NCBI RefSeq assembly: GCF_008932295.1
Contig: NZ_WBWA01000010.1
Coordinates: 78,457-142,456, forward strand
DNA length: 64,000 bases
Direction of reading: 5' to 3'
Origin: Brucella tritici
Lineage (GTDB): Bacteria; Pseudomonadota; Alphaproteobacteria; Rhizobiales; Rhizobiaceae
Position 1 is the first letter of the stretch; each line of letters starts with the position of its first letter. The position numbers and the translations under genes were made by a program. This document shows positions 8,974-18,770 of the stretch, piece after piece. Below the pieces are notes generated by a model, which saw nothing but the letters and a program-made list of their open reading frames with translations, had not been told where the DNA came from and ran no database searches.

Positions 8974-9814
8974 GAAGGCGTTTGTCACCGGCTTTCCGAT
9001 AAAACATTCGCGGTCGCCGCTGATCCATGGTTTCTGGCTCCGGGAACTTGGGCTCGACGGTTCTTATGAGGCGATAGAAGTGAAGCCGGAGGATTTCGGC
9101 TCCTTTGCTTCGTCGCTTACCGAAAACGGTTTTGCCGGTGGCAATGTCACCATTCCGCACAAGGAAGCAGCCTATGCTGCCGTGGAAAGTCTGGATGAGG
9201 CCGCCAAAGCTATCGGCGCGGTCAATACGCTCTGGCTGGAAAATGGTAGGCTTCATGGCGGCAATACCGATGCCTATGGCTTTGCGGCCAATCTCGATGC
9301 ATCGGCTCCCGGTTGGGACAATGCCGGCAATGCGCTTGTCCTGGGGGCCGGTGGCGCAAGCCGGGCAATTGTCCACGCGCTTTTGTCGCGCGGCTTTAAG
9401 AAAGTCGCCATCGTCAATCGTACGGTGAGCCGGGCGCAAGATCTTGCAGCCCATTTCGGACCACGAGTCTCGGCGCATGGCTGGGACGAGGCGCAAAAAT
9501 TGGTCTTTGACGCCGGATTGATCGTCAACACGACATCGCTCGGCATGAGCGGCCATGACGAGCAGGAAATATTTCCGCTTGATCTTGGCAAGGCATCGCG
9601 AAAAGCAGTCGCGACCGACATTATTTATGTACCGCTCAAGACGCCATTTCTGAAAAAGGCCGAAGAAGCAGGTCTGGTGACAGTGGACGGTCTTGGCATG
9701 TTGCTGCATCAGGCTGTTCCGGGTTTCGAGCGCTGGTTTGGCAAAAGGCCGCAAGTGACGAAGGCACTGCGTGAGCATATTCTGGCAGACATGGCAAAGG
9801 CTGGCGCCCTATGA
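8966..9814 (+). CDS. aroE: shikimate dehydrogenase
   Basis: AroE reduces 3-dehydroshikimate to shikimate with NADPH in aromatic amino acid synthesis. The 282-residue protein starts [20 protein letters not shown] (substrate-binding S-x-S and HSRSP), has [10 protein letters not shown] with the catalytic lysine, GAVNTLW, the nucleotide-binding [11 protein letters not shown], and NTTSLGM. It overlaps maf at its start and coaE at its end (ATGA), in a tight cluster. Confidence 0.96.
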   Translation: MAKKAFVTGFPIKHSRSPLIHGFWLRELGLDGSYEAIEVKPEDFGSFASSLTENGFAGGNVTIPHKEAAYAAVESLDEAAKAIGAVNTLWLENGRLHGGNTDAYGFAANLDASAPGWDNAGNALVLGAGGASRAIVHALLSRGFKKVAIVNRTVSRAQDLAAHFGPRVSAHGWDEAQKLVFDAGLIVNTTSLGMSGHDEQEIFPLDLGKASRKAVATDIIYVPLKTPFLKKAEEAGLVTVDGLGMLLHQAVPGFERWFGKRPQVTKALREHILADMAKAGAL

Positions 9815-10413
9815 TTGTGCTTGGACTAACCGGCTCCATCGGGATGGGAAAAACAACGGCGGCGAACATGTTCGCCGAAGCCGGTGTGCCGATCTATAGC
9901 GCCGACGATACCGTGCACCAGCTCTATTCCGGCCGTGCGGCGCCGCTGATCGAGGCTGCGTTTCCGGGCACAGTGGAAAACGGTGCGGTTAATCGGGAAA
10001 AACTTTCCGCTGCCGTCATCGGAAAGCCCGAAGCCCTGAAAAAACTGGAAGCCATCGTTCATCCGCTTGTGCGCGAGGAAGAGGAAGCCTTTCGCCGCAG
10101 CGCGGAAGAAACCGGCGCCGCTCTGGCGCTGATCGATATTCCGCTGCTTTTCGAAACCGGCGGCGACAAGCGTGTGGATAAGATCGTGGTTGTCTCCGCT
10201 CCTGCCGAGATACAGCGCATTCGTGTGCTTGCGCGACCGGGCATGACGGAAGAAAAGCTCGATGCCATTCTCGCGCGCCAGACGCCGGATGCGGAAAAAC
10301 GCGCAAGAGCCGATTTCATCATCGATACAAGCGGGAGTTTCGACAATCTGCGTCGCCAGATTAACGAAATAGTCGCGGAATTAGGTGGAAAGTCGGCGGT
10401 CGCTACCGAATAA
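9811..10413 (+). CDS. coaE: dephospho-CoA kinase
   Basis: CoaE phosphorylates dephospho-CoA in the last step of coenzyme A synthesis. The 200-residue protein begins with the P-loop [15 protein letters not shown] and contains [22 protein letters not shown] and a RQ-rich lid near 150-160. It overlaps aroE by 4 bases. The maf-aroE-coaE-dnaQ order is conserved in rhizobia and other alphaproteobacteria. Confidence 0.96.
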   Translation: MIVLGLTGSIGMGKTTAANMFAEAGVPIYSADDTVHQLYSGRAAPLIEAAFPGTVENGAVNREKLSAAVIGKPEALKKLEAIVHPLVREEEEAFRRSAEETGAALALIDIPLLFETGGDKRVDKIVVVSAPAEIQRIRVLARPGMTEEKLDAILARQTPDAEKRARADFIIDTSGSFDNLRRQINEIVAELGGKSAVATE

Positions 10414-10464
10414 TCGGCGGCAGCGTGCTATAGGTAGCAAAGTTATTTTCCGAGAGGTTCTTCA

Positions 10465-11160
10465 ATGCGTGAAATCGTTTTCGATACGGAAACCACCGGC
10501 CTGGAAAGGCTTGAGGACCGTGTGATCGAAATCGGCGGCGTGGAACTGATCAACAAGTTTCCCACAGGCCGCACTTTCCATAAATACATCAACCCGCAGG
10601 GCCGCCAGGTTCATCCTGAAGCGCTTGCGGTGCATGGTATCAGCAACGAACAATTGCTGGACAAGCCGACATTCGCGGAAATTCTGGATGAGTTTCTCGA
10701 GTTTTTCGATGGCGCGAAGCTGGTGGCGCATAATGCCATGTTTGACCTTGGCTTCATCAATGCGGAATTGGCGAGGCTCAAACAGGCTGAAATCCAGTCG
10801 GAGCGTATCATCGATACATTGGCGCTTGCCCGCCGCAAGCATCCGATGGGACCGAATTCGCTCGATGCTCTCTGCAAGCGCTACGGCATCGAGAACGGAC
10901 ACCGTACCCTGCACGGCGCATTGCTCGATTCCGAGATTCTGGCTGAAGTCTATATCGAACTGATCGGCGGCAAGCAGACAGCGCTTGGGCTCAGCATGGG
11001 CGGTGCCGCAAGCGGCAACAATGCCGGAGAAAGCGGTGCTGCCATCGTTCTTGCCGCGCGCCCGAGGCCGCTTGCCCCACGCATTTCCGATGCGGAGCGT
11101 GCTGCCCACGCCGCACTTGTGGGCAAGCTGGGCGAAAAAGCCATCTGGAAAAAGTACTGA
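10465..11160 (+). CDS. dnaQ: DNA polymerase III epsilon subunit, proofreading exonuclease
   Basis: The epsilon subunit supplies the 3'-5' proofreading activity of the replicative polymerase. The 231-residue protein starts MREIVFDTETTGL (Exo I motif with catalytic Asp and Glu), has VAHNAMFDLGFINAEL (Exo II) and HGALLDSEILAEVY (Exo III with the late His/Asp). The C-terminal part is rich in Ala and Gly, as usual for the linker to the polymerase. It lies 51 bases after coaE and is followed by a bidirectional terminator. Confidence 0.96.
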   Translation: MREIVFDTETTGLERLEDRVIEIGGVELINKFPTGRTFHKYINPQGRQVHPEALAVHGISNEQLLDKPTFAEILDEFLEFFDGAKLVAHNAMFDLGFINAELARLKQAEIQSERIIDTLALARRKHPMGPNSLDALCKRYGIENGHRTLHGALLDSEILAEVYIELIGGKQTALGLSMGGAASGNNAGESGAAIVLAARPRPLAPRISDAERAAHAALVGKLGEKAIWKKY

Positions 11161-11182
11161 GTAAGTCTCAGAAGCGGATATG

Positions 11183-11210
11183 AAAAAGCCCGGTCGAAAC
11201 CGGGCTTTTT
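11183..11210. terminator. bidirectional intrinsic terminator between dnaQ and secB
   Basis: AAAAAGCCCGG and CCGGGCTTTTT form a hairpin with A- and T-runs on both sides. It serves convergent dnaQ and secB. Confidence 0.88.
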
Positions 11211-11229
11211 CCGTCATCTTTTAAAACGA

Positions 11230-11721
11230 TCAGCTCTTTACAGCGGACTTGGCCTGTTCTTCGGCCATGCGGCTCTGGAACATCTGCGCGAAATCGATCG
11301 GGTCGATCATCAGCGGCGGATAGCCACCGTTGCGCGTTGCGTCGGCAATGATCTGGCGCGCGAACGGGAACAGAAGACGCGGGCATTCGATGAACAGAAG
11401 CGGAAGCATATGCTCCTGCGGGATGCCCTGAATGCGGAACACGCCGCCATAGACGAGCTCGGTGTTGAAGAGAACGTCCTTGCCGTCAACAGCCTTGGCT
11501 TCCAGCGTCAGCACAACGTCGAAATCCGTTTCGGAAAGCGGATTGGCGTTTACGTTCACGTTGATGTTGATGGACGGTGCCTTCTCGCGCGGACGCAGCG
11601 ACAGCGGCGCGCCCGGGCTTTCAAAGGACAGGTCCTTCACATATTGCGCCAGAATGTTGAGGGACGGCTCGGCCGTCGCGCCATTGCCGTTCTTTACTTC
11701 GCCCGCGGCCTTATCGCTCAT
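11230..11721 (-). CDS. secB: protein-export chaperone SecB
   Basis: SecB is a tetrameric cytosolic chaperone that holds preproteins unfolded and hands them to SecA. The 163-residue sequence has [16 protein letters not shown] near the start, [12 protein letters not shown] in the central strand and [19 protein letters not shown] with the [13 protein letters not shown] segment, all diagnostic. An acidic or variable C-terminal tail follows. It converges with dnaQ. Confidence 0.96.
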   Translation of the reverse strand: MSDKAAGEVKNGNGATAEPSLNILAQYVKDLSFESPGAPLSLRPREKAPSININVNVNANPLSETDFDVVLTLEAKAVDGKDVLFNTELVYGGVFRIQGIPQEHMLPLLFIECPRLLFPFARQIIADATRNGGYPPLMIDPIDFAQMFQSRMAEEQAKSAVKS

Positions 11722-11864
11722 TATCGGTATGCCTTCTATCGGTGATTAAAATTTTGGCCCCTCAAGCACAAACTGCGCACAGCTGTCCCGAAAGGTCGGA
11801 ACGTTTGGCTAGCATGTGCGCGGGCATGAGGCAAGAAAGGCTTTTTAGGTTAGTATTTGCGCAT

Positions 11865-12374
11865 TCAGTGATCTTTGCGGTCGTCTTTCCAAGGCGAGTT
11901 TTCGTTCGGCCTGGTGGTGTAATCCTCGGGATCGAGATCGATGACATGGTCCTGACGCGGATTTGGACCGGGGCGCTGCTGCCCATAGCCGTCCGAATAG
12001 CGCGCCGAGGTAGCAACGACCATGCGGCCGCGCATGAATTTTTCCCACATGAAATCGCGAATGAACGGAATGAACAGCAGAATGCCAATGGTGCTGCTCA
12101 CAAAACCGGGCACGATCAGCAGGATTGCCGCCAGAACCAGCATGGCGCCATGCACCATTTCGCGATCCGGCACGCGCCCGGCAGCCGTTTCGGTACGGAT
12201 ACGCTGTAAAAGCCCGATGCCCTGCACGCGCAGCAGAAAGAAACCCAGCATTGCGCTCAGAATAACGAGGCCCAAGGTCGCGAAAACGCCGATCTTGCTG
12301 CCGACGATGACGAAACCGGCAATTTCGATGAAAGGCATCGCCAGCATGACGAGAGGGGCGAGAGAGGAGGACAC
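11865..12374 (-). CDS. fxsA: FxsA family membrane protein
   Basis: FxsA-like cytoplasmic membrane protein; the E. coli member affects exclusion of phage T7 by the F plasmid, but the general function is unknown. The 169-residue sequence has hydrophobic helices at about 5-25, 29-50 and 75-105, with PFIEIAGFVIVGSKIG and LLIVPGFVSSTIGILLFIP typical of the family, then a charged tail. The GTG at 12374 gives the longest protein but has no clear ribosome site; an internal ATG at 12347 is a fair alternative. It is transcribed away from the Tim44-like gene. Confidence 0.85.
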   Translation of the reverse strand: MSSSLAPLVMLAMPFIEIAGFVIVGSKIGVFATLGLVILSAMLGFFLLRVQGIGLLQRIRTETAAGRVPDREMVHGAMLVLAAILLIVPGFVSSTIGILLFIPFIRDFMWEKFMRGRMVVATSARYSDGYGQQRPGPNPRQDHVIDLDPEDYTTRPNENSPWKDDRKDH

Positions 12375-12594
12375 GTAAGTTACGACCTTTGTTGTTTGGT
12401 TTCAGCGCTTCAGTTTAACCCGAATTGTAACTTTTTCAGGTTCGGAACGAAATTGAAACTGTCTGTCATGCAATATCAAATAGGTACGCATGATCGGGAT
12501 TTGAATGATGACGTAAGCCGATCTATATGTATGAGATACAAATCAGGGATAGGGAAAGGCGAAATGCCTGATCCTTCAATCAGCGGCAGGCGGC

Positions 12595-13290
12595 ATGGAA
12601 TTTTTTGATTTTGGCACGATATTCTTCTTCATCGCAGCGGTGATAATCTTTCTCCAGCTGAGGAATGTTCTTGGCCGTCGTACCGGAAGTGAAAAACCGC
12701 CCTTCGATCCTTATAGCTCAGCCCGCAATGCCGATGCTGCACCGGCAAGCGGTGAGACGGATAATGTCGTCTCCCTGCCGCGTCGTCCGGGCGAAAAAGA
12801 TTTCACAGCCATCGACAAGGCAGCGCCGGTCGGCACGCCGGTCAATGACGGTCTGCGCGCGATTTACGCTGCCGATCCTTCGTTCGATCCGGCCAGCTTT
12901 GTGGATGGCGTGAAGATCGCCTATGAAATGATCGTGATGTCCTTTGCCGATGGTGATCGCAAGGTTCTGAAAAATCTGCTTTCCAAGGATGTCTTTGAAG
13001 GGTTCGTCTCGGCAATCGACGAACGCGAAACCCGTGGCGAAAGCGTGCGCTCGTCCTTTGTCGGCATTGATAAGGCTGAAATTGCTGGCGCAGAGATGAA
13101 GGGGTCTGAAGCGCATGTGACGGTCAATATCGTCAGCCAGATGATTTCCTCCACCTTTGACAAGGACGGCAAGCTGATCGACGGCGATCCGGAAAATGTG
13201 CTCGAGATCAAGGATCTGTGGACCTTTGCCCGCGATACACGATCACGTGATCCAAATTGGAAGCTTGTCGCGACCGAGGCGGAAGACTAA
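12595..13290 (+). CDS. Tim44/TimA-like domain protein with N-terminal membrane anchor
   Basis: A 231-residue Tim44-like protein. Residues 3-22 form a membrane anchor (FFDFGTIFFFIAAVIIFLQL); a low-complexity linker follows, and residues of about 85-230 form the Tim44-like domain with FVDGVKIAYEMIVMSFADGD and a C-terminal EIKDLWTFARDTRSRDPNWKL, a strong family marker. Bacterial members are thought to act at the inner membrane, by analogy with the mitochondrial import motor subunit, but the role is unproven. It is divergent from fxsA and upstream of mltA. Confidence 0.9.
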   Translation: MEFFDFGTIFFFIAAVIIFLQLRNVLGRRTGSEKPPFDPYSSARNADAAPASGETDNVVSLPRRPGEKDFTAIDKAAPVGTPVNDGLRAIYAADPSFDPASFVDGVKIAYEMIVMSFADGDRKVLKNLLSKDVFEGFVSAIDERETRGESVRSSFVGIDKAEIAGAEMKGSEAHVTVNIVSQMISSTFDKDGKLIDGDPENVLEIKDLWTFARDTRSRDPNWKLVATEAED

Positions 13291-13308
13291 GAGAAAGCAT
13301 ATGAATCG

Positions 13309-13338
13309 GGCCGCTGACCCAGCTCAGCGGCCTTTTTG
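13309..13338 (+). terminator. intrinsic terminator after the Tim44-like gene
   Basis: GGCCGCTGA and TCAGCGGCC form a 9-bp stem followed by TTTTTGTT, only 19 bases after the stop codon. Confidence 0.85.
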
Positions 13339-13365
13339 TTTATATATAGCTAAACGGATGCGGCG

Positions 13366-14463
13366 ATGAACGACTTGGCGAGGATTTTGCGCCCGGTGGC
13401 TTTTTCCGATTGTCCGGGCTGGTACCTGGACGATCAGTCCGCAGCGTTTGCTGCGTTTCGCCGTTCCGCCGATTATGCAGCACACCAGACATACAAAAGC
13501 GGCAGTCTCGGCATCCGTTTCGAAGCGCTGGAGCCGATCTTTGCCGCTGCGCGCAGTCTCGACAATCCGGGTGTGGAAGAAGCGCGTGCTTTCTTCGAAC
13601 AGAATTTCATCCCTTGCCGGATCGTTCCCGATCAGGGAACAGGCTTTGTGACTGCATTCTATGAACCGGAGATCGAAGCCTCCCTTGAGGCCGACACCCG
13701 GTTCAATGTGCCCTTCCTGCGCCAGCCTGATGACCTCGTGAAAGTGACAGATGAAAGCCGTCCTATCGGCCTTGATCCATCCTTTGCCTTTGCGCGCCGG
13801 ACGGAGAACGGCCTTGCCGAATATGACGATCGACAGACAATCGAACGGGGAAGTCTTTCCGGGCGTGGGCTGGAAATCGCTTTCGTTGCCGACCGGGTCG
13901 ATGCCTTCTTCGCGCATGTGCAAGGTGCCGCGCGCCTGAAACTGCGTGATGGCGGGTTGCTGCGCATTACATATGCAGCCAAATCCGGCCATCCGTTTAC
14001 GGGTATCGGTCGCATTCTGGTTGCCAATGGCGAAATTCCGGCTTCAGAAATTTCCATGCAGTCGGTCCGACGCTGGCTGGCCGAGCATCCAGACATGGCC
14101 GATGATCTCATCTGGCAAAACCGATCCTACATTTTCTTCCGGGAAGCTTCTGTGGACGACCCGGATGCCGGTCCGATTGCCGCTGCAAAAGTTCCGCTGA
14201 CCGCCGGGCGTTCGCTTGCTGTCGACAAGTTGCTCCACACATTCGGAACGCCGATCCATGTCAGCGCACCCGATGTTACGGTCTTTGACGGCGAACCTTT
14301 TGCGCGCCTGATGATCGCGCAGGATACGGGAACGGCCATTGTCGGCCCTGCCCGCGGCGATCTGTTCGCTGGTTCAGGTGACACGGCAGGCGAGATCGCG
14401 GGCGGCGTGAAGGACGATGCAGACTTTTATGCGCTGGTGCCGCGCAGGCTTCTGGAGGCTTGA
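13366..14463 (+). CDS. mltA: membrane-bound lytic murein transglycosylase A
   Basis: MltA cleaves the glycan strands of peptidoglycan to 1,6-anhydro products. The 365-residue protein carries the MltA domain (TGFVTAFYEPEIEAS, then SGRGLEIAFVADRVDAFFAHVQG) and a C-terminal 3D domain with ARLMIAQDTGTAIVGPARGD, where the three conserved aspartates sit. No obvious lipobox is visible at the N-terminus as called, so anchoring is uncertain. The smr-domain gene and an XRE regulator follow directly, an order common in rhizobia. Confidence 0.93.
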   Translation: MNDLARILRPVAFSDCPGWYLDDQSAAFAAFRRSADYAAHQTYKSGSLGIRFEALEPIFAAARSLDNPGVEEARAFFEQNFIPCRIVPDQGTGFVTAFYEPEIEASLEADTRFNVPFLRQPDDLVKVTDESRPIGLDPSFAFARRTENGLAEYDDRQTIERGSLSGRGLEIAFVADRVDAFFAHVQGAARLKLRDGGLLRITYAAKSGHPFTGIGRILVANGEIPASEISMQSVRRWLAEHPDMADDLIWQNRSYIFFREASVDDPDAGPIAAAKVPLTAGRSLAVDKLLHTFGTPIHVSAPDVTVFDGEPFARLMIAQDTGTAIVGPARGDLFAGSGDTAGEIAGGVKDDADFYALVPRRLLEA

Positions 14464-14468
14464 ACGGA

Positions 14469-15086
14469 ATGGCGCGCGACACCGACAAGCCGGAAAAAGA
14501 CTATCTGCGGCCCGAAGACCGCATCCTGTGGGAGACGGTTGCGAAAACCGCAAAGCCGCTGATAAAGCCAAAGGCGAGTGAGGACGAACTTCCCGATTTC
14601 AAATCTCTGATGGCGGAAGAAGAAAAGCGCGCTGTGAAGCCGAAAGTTCAGCCTGCGGTGGAGGCGAGCAAACCGAAGAAGGGCCTGTCGGCGCTCAGAG
14701 AAATGCAGATTCAGTCACTCGACAAGCCGACGCATCGAAAGATCGCCAAAGGTCGTGTCGATATTGAAGCCCGCATCGATCTGCACGGTCTCACGCAGGG
14801 AGAGGCGCACGGCCTGCTCTATGGATTTCTGGTCAGCGCGCATGCACGCGGCCTGCGTCATGTCATGGTCATTACCGGAAAAGGGCGTTCATTCGGCAGC
14901 GAAGGGATTTTGCGACAGGCGGTGCCGCACTGGTTCTCCACACCGCTGTTCCGGCTTCTGGTGAGTGCCTATGAGGATGCGGCGCGTCATCATGGCGGGC
15001 ATGGCGCCCTTTATGTAAGGCTTCGCCGCCAGACCCAAAACATGGCACAGCAGACCCTATTGCCTGGGGGGAGCAGACCGCGATGA
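14469..15086 (+). CDS. Smr/MutS2-family domain protein
   Basis: A 205-residue protein whose C-terminal half is an Smr domain: RIDLHGLTQGEAH, then MVITGKGRSFGSEGILRQAVP and YVRLRR. Smr domains in other proteins nick DNA or cleave RNA; no substrate is known here. The N-terminal half is charged and probably disordered. The ATG at 14469 has GGAGG 10 bases upstream; the TTG at 14460 is less likely. The start lies 5 bases past the mltA stop, and its stop overlaps the next gene (ATGA). Confidence 0.88.
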   Translation: MARDTDKPEKDYLRPEDRILWETVAKTAKPLIKPKASEDELPDFKSLMAEEEKRAVKPKVQPAVEASKPKKGLSALREMQIQSLDKPTHRKIAKGRVDIEARIDLHGLTQGEAHGLLYGFLVSAHARGLRHVMVITGKGRSFGSEGILRQAVPHWFSTPLFRLLVSAYEDAARHHGGHGALYVRLRRQTQNMAQQTLLPGGSRPR

Positions 15087-15475
15087 CGCCATTTGGAATA
15101 CGCTTGCGCGAATTGCGGGAAGAACGCGGTGTGACGCAGAAGGATATGGCGGCAGCGCTTCGCGTTTCACCCGCCTATCTGTCCGCGCTGGAACATGGCC
15201 GGCGCGGCCAGCCGACCTGGGACCTGCTTCAGCGCATCATCACCTATTTCAATATCATCTGGGACGAGGCGGAAGAGTTGCAGAACCTTGCCGCCGTGTC
15301 GCATCCGCGTGTTGTAATCGATACGTCGGGCCTGTCGCCGCAAGCGACGGAACTCGCCAATCTTCTGGCGCGCAATATCCGCATCATCGACCGCGAGACG
15401 ATCAGGCATCTGAGTGAGGAAATAGAGGCAGCGCGAAAGCGCCGCCGCGGTATCAAGTCTGTTCAAGTTGATTAG
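15083..15475 (+). CDS. XRE-family helix-turn-helix regulator
   Basis: A 130-residue DNA-binding protein with an N-terminal HTH_3 domain (about 5-62): LRELREERGVTQKDMAAALR, then VSPAYLSALEHGRRGQPTW as the recognition helix. The C-terminal half is helical and has no known domain. It overlaps the smr-domain gene and so is co-translated with mltA-smr. Its target is unknown. Confidence 0.88.
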   Translation: MTPFGIRLRELREERGVTQKDMAAALRVSPAYLSALEHGRRGQPTWDLLQRIITYFNIIWDEAEELQNLAAVSHPRVVIDTSGLSPQATELANLLARNIRIIDRETIRHLSEEIEAARKRRRGIKSVQVD

Positions 15476-15478
15476 AGC

Positions 15479-15600
15479 GCATCCCGAAAACTGTGAAACG
15501 CCTACGCAGGGAAATCAGTCCACTGGACTGATTTCTGATCCTGCTTCGATCGGAAAAGATGTGCGTAAAAACAAATGATCAGATCGCAACGCGCTCTGGT
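15479..15600. repeat. dispersed palindromic repeat with 25-bp perfect palindrome
   Basis: The core at 15511-15535 is a 25-bp palindrome (12-bp arms GAAATCAGTCCA and TGGACTGATTTC around one C). The unit begins AGAGCGCATCCCGAAAA and ends with a GCGCTCT, framing the element. Related copies occur at about 23044-23145 and 24512-24616. Confidence 0.85.
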
Positions 15601-15605
15601 GGATT

Positions 15606-15752
15606 GAATTTGACGTTTGATACCCGTCCGACATAAATCACGTTTCAAACGTCAAATTCGAAAAATCCACTAGATTCATAAAGTTACTAGTGGTATTTTT
15701 GCTTCCGACATCTGCTCAGCGCCCATATCCGAGGGATGCAAATGTCGGAAGC
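15606..15752. repeat. three successive inverted repeats between convergent genes
   Basis: The gap holds, in order, a 15-bp perfect inverted repeat (15606-15620 with 15645-15659), a 7-bp pair CCACTAG/CTAGTGG (15667-15673 with 15687-15693), and an 11-bp pair GCTTCCGACAT/ATGTCGGAAGC (15701-15711 with 15742-15752), with T- and A-runs outside the last. The last may terminate transcription in both directions. No gene is supported here. Confidence 0.75.
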
Positions 15753-15758
15753 AGACCA

Positions 15759-16739
15759 CTAAAAAAGCGCTTTCAGCTCATCGAGCTTCGAATTGACCAG
15801 CCAGCCATAGTAGTTTTCCTGCGGTAGCACAGGTTCCTGACCGTCCGCCTTTCGCTTGGCGTTTTCATTGGCCAGCGCTCGTGCGCGTGCTTCGGCGCCG
15901 CCCGTATTATAGAGCGTGGCAGTGAGGCCTGGATTCTTCGAAATGTCGAAGTCGGCGATCTGGCGGTAGGAGTTGATCGACTGTTTCAGCGTCGCCGCGA
16001 TATAGGGCAGCGTCAGATCAGGATCCATGATCGTCTTGTAGACCACATTGCCGTCTTCTGCGTTCAGCTTGGGCAGACCGGAAACGCGGTTCACCATGTC
16101 GGACATCTGCAAGGCCGTCAGCGGATTGATCTGGCCAAGACCGAATGTCTGTCCGGCATAGAAGGGCTGGAAGAAGACCGCGCTGAAACGGTTGTTCGGA
16201 TAGGCATTGCCGCCGACCGATTTGCCACGGAAGGTTTTGTTCCAGACATTTTCGCGGCAGGACCACAGCGAATAGCTGTCCTTGTGCTTCAGGCAGTCGG
16301 CAAATTCCGGCCGCTTGATGAACTGGCCGATGCTTTCGCCATTGTAGCCGAAACTCACGCCCTGGTTCACATAGGACATGGCCTTGACGTAATAGGTCTG
16401 GAGCCGGTCATAGACGTCGACATTATAGGTATGCTCGCCGACGATCGCGCCGACAATATGAATAGGATCGATGCCATAGGCTGCTGCCGTCGAGCGGATC
16501 TTGGAGCGCAGCGAGGCATCCTTCTTCAGGAGAGTGTAAATCTTCTGATATTTCTTCTCGTAAGTCGTGCTCAGTTCACGCGTGCGCTTGGCGGATGCGC
16601 CTGGAATCGGCGGCTGTTCCGCATTGCGGTTGCCCGGAGGCACGACCGTTGCCGCATAGGCGCTCTGGCAGGCAAGGCTGATAGCCAGGGCAAGTCCAAC
16701 AAAAATGCGTCGCGGCTTTGCGCCCATTATTCTGATCAT
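15759..16739 (-). CDS. DUF1402 family exported lytic-transglycosylase-like protein
   Basis: A 326-residue protein of the DUF1402 family with a clear signal peptide (hydrophobic LALAISLACQSAYA, probable cleavage after AYA). The body shows a lysozyme-like pattern: GAIVGEHTYN with a candidate catalytic glutamate, FGLGQINPLTALQMSD, and ATLYNTGG, comparable to soluble lytic transglycosylases. Function as a peptidoglycan-cleaving enzyme is an inference; the family is uncharacterised. It is expected in the periplasm. It is read away from the palindromic gap, and hslU's terminator lies upstream. Confidence 0.83.
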   Translation of the reverse strand: MIRIMGAKPRRIFVGLALAISLACQSAYAATVVPPGNRNAEQPPIPGASAKRTRELSTTYEKKYQKIYTLLKKDASLRSKIRSTAAAYGIDPIHIVGAIVGEHTYNVDVYDRLQTYYVKAMSYVNQGVSFGYNGESIGQFIKRPEFADCLKHKDSYSLWSCRENVWNKTFRGKSVGGNAYPNNRFSAVFFQPFYAGQTFGLGQINPLTALQMSDMVNRVSGLPKLNAEDGNVVYKTIMDPDLTLPYIAATLKQSINSYRQIADFDISKNPGLTATLYNTGGAEARARALANENAKRKADGQEPVLPQENYYGWLVNSKLDELKALF

Positions 16740-16793
16740 TGTAGGGGAATGGTCCTGCTATGGTGAATATTCGGTAAAAGTTGCGGGGAAAAT

Positions 16794-16826
16794 AAAAAAC
16801 CCCCCGATGCAAGTCGAGGGGTTTTT
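16794..16826 (-). terminator. intrinsic terminator of the hslV-DUF2585-hslU operon
   Basis: AAAAACCCC and GGGGTTTTT flank a short GC stem, giving T-runs on both strands; it lies just past the hslU stop on the reverse strand. Confidence 0.8.
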
Positions 16827-16872
16827 GCAGTATTTGCGAAAGTGAATTCGCGCCGTGGCTTTATGGCCACTT

Positions 16873-18177
16873 TTAGAGAATGAAGCGCGACAGATCGGTG
16901 TTCTTGGCAAGGCTGCCGATCTTGTCTTTTACATAGGCCGCGTCGATGACGAAAGTTGCACCGGTCTTATCGGGCGCGGTGTATGAAATTTCATCGAGAA
17001 CGCGTTCCATTACCGTCTGCAACCGACGCGCACCGATATTTTCAACCGACGCATTCAGATCGACAGCAATATCGGCCAGAGCGTCGATGGCGTCATCGGT
17101 GATTTCGAGCTTCACCTCTTCCGTTTCCATCAGGGCGATATACTGCTTGATCAGGCTTGCCTCGGTCTCCGTCAGGATGCGGCGGAAGTCTTCACGCGTC
17201 AGCGCATTGAGCTCCACACGGATCGGCAGACGGCCCTGCAGTTCCGGCAGAAGATCGGACGGCTTGGATACGTGGAACGCACCCGATGCGATGAACAGCA
17301 CGTGATCGGTCTTCACCGGCCCGTATTTGGTCGCAACCGTGGTGCCTTCGACCAGCGGCAGCAGATCGCGCTGCACGCCTTCGCGCGACACGCCGGCACC
17401 CATGCCGCCTTCCCGCGATGCGATCTTGTCGATCTCGTCGATGAACACGATGCCTTCGTCTTCGGTGACGCGGAGCGCTTCCTGAACGATCTGGTCCTGA
17501 TCCAGAAGCTTGTCGGATTCATCGTTGATCAGGATCGGGTAGGAATCCTTGACCGTGGTCTTGCGCGTCTTGGTGCGCCCGCCCATGGCCTTGCCCAGCA
17601 TGTCGGACAGGTTCATGACGCCGATATTGGCGCCCGGCATGCCCGGAATTTCAAAGCTCGGGCCGGAACCGGTATCGGCAACCTCGATTTCGATTTCCTT
17701 GTCGTCCATTTCGCCATTGCGCAATTTCTTGCGGAAGCTGTCGCGCGTGGCGGGGCTTGCGGTCTTGCCGACCAGCGCATCCAGCACGCGTTCCTCGGCA
17801 TTGAGATGCGCCTTGGCCTTCACATCGTCGCGGCGTTTTTCACGGACGAGCGTGATGGCAACTTCGACAAGATCGCGGACGATCTGCTCAACGTCGCGGC
17901 CGACATAGCCGACTTCGGTGAACTTGGTCGCTTCCACCTTGACGAAAGGTGCGCCGGCCAGCTTTGCGAGGCGACGTGAAATTTCCGTCTTGCCGACGCC
18001 GGTCGGTCCGATCATCAGGATGTTCTTCGGCATCACCTCTTCGCGCATCTGGCCTTCGAGCTGCTGGCGGCGCCAGCGATTGCGAAGGGCGATAGCGACC
18101 GCGCGCTTGGCGTCGTTCTGGCCGATGATGAAGCGGTCGAGTTCGGAGACGATTTCACGGGGAGAGAAATTACTCAT
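16873..18177 (-). CDS. hslU: ATP-dependent protease ATPase subunit HslU (ClpY)
   Basis: HslU is the AAA+ unfoldase that feeds substrates to the HslV peptidase. The start [20 protein letters not shown] (ATG 18177) gives 434 residues, the usual length. Walker A is [14 protein letters not shown]; the [15 protein letters not shown] pore-region motif, [11 protein letters not shown] (Walker B) and a C-terminus ending LSRFIL, which docks into HslV, are all present. It is last in the operon hslV-DUF2585-hslU, two bases after the DUF2585 stop. Confidence 0.97.
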   Translation of the reverse strand: MSNFSPREIVSELDRFIIGQNDAKRAVAIALRNRWRRQQLEGQMREEVMPKNILMIGPTGVGKTEISRRLAKLAGAPFVKVEATKFTEVGYVGRDVEQIVRDLVEVAITLVREKRRDDVKAKAHLNAEERVLDALVGKTASPATRDSFRKKLRNGEMDDKEIEIEVADTGSGPSFEIPGMPGANIGVMNLSDMLGKAMGGRTKTRKTTVKDSYPILINDESDKLLDQDQIVQEALRVTEDEGIVFIDEIDKIASREGGMGAGVSREGVQRDLLPLVEGTTVATKYGPVKTDHVLFIASGAFHVSKPSDLLPELQGRLPIRVELNALTREDFRRILTETEASLIKQYIALMETEEVKLEITDDAIDALADIAVDLNASVENIGARRLQTVMERVLDEISYTAPDKTGATFVIDAAYVKDKIGSLAKNTDLSRFIL

Positions 18178-18179
18178 AA

Positions 18180-18770
18180 TTATAACCCACTTTGCCACTG
18201 CTTGATGAACTCGAACGGATGCAGCAGCATGATCACGTTGAGCGTAAGATTGTCGCGAATGACGATCAGCGCCAGAACTTCAAAGAACAGCGCGATGGCG
18301 ACAGTTATTTTTGTCGGTAGTTTGGCTGCGATCAGAAAGCCGATCATGGCGGCAACCGTGTCGGAGACCGAATTCACGATGCTGTCGCCGAAATAGTCCA
18401 CAGAGGACGTGTTGGCGCGATAGCGTTCGATGATGAAATTCGAATTCTCGACCAGTTCCCACGCGGCTTCGATGCCGACCGCAGCAGCAAGTCTCAAGCC
18501 GAGCGGGGCTTTGGGTGCGATGATCGTGAGCAGCCAGTAGAACAGGAAGCCATGGATGATGTGCGACAGCGTATACCAGTCGGATATATGCTGCGAGTTT
18601 TCAGTCATCAGCGAACCGGACCATAATTTTATGGTTCCGCATTCGCACATGGCGATCCGCCCGTCGAAGTAAAGCCAGGAGGCTTGGACCGCGAGTATGG
18701 CAAGAACGATCAGGGCACCCAGGCCCCAGCGTTGCGCACTCGGTTTTGAGGCCTGCGCGAGCGAGCTCAT
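18180..18770 (-). CDS. DUF2585 (UPF0314) membrane protein
   Basis: A 196-residue protein of unknown function, typical of rhizobia. It has about five hydrophobic segments, including [19 protein letters not shown] near the N-terminus, and the conserved [19 protein letters not shown] and [17 protein letters not shown] segments, plus a CECG pair near 42-45. The start overlaps the hslV stop (ATGA), and only two bases separate it from hslU, so it is embedded in the HslUV operon. The context suggests co-expression, not necessarily a protease role. Confidence 0.88.
   Translation of the reverse strand: MSSLAQASKPSAQRWGLGALIVLAILAVQASWLYFDGRIAMCECGTIKLWSGSLMTENSQHISDWYTLSHIIHGFLFYWLLTIIAPKAPLGLRLAAAVGIEAAWELVENSNFIIERYRANTSSVDYFGDSIVNSVSDTVAAMIGFLIAAKLPTKITVAIALFFEVLALIVIRDNLTLNVIMLLHPFEFIKQWQSGL

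Noticed and set aside
13324..13992. A 222-residue reverse frame overlapping mltA
   Set aside because: It is antisense to a well-recognised gene in a GC-rich genome, with no recognisable domain.
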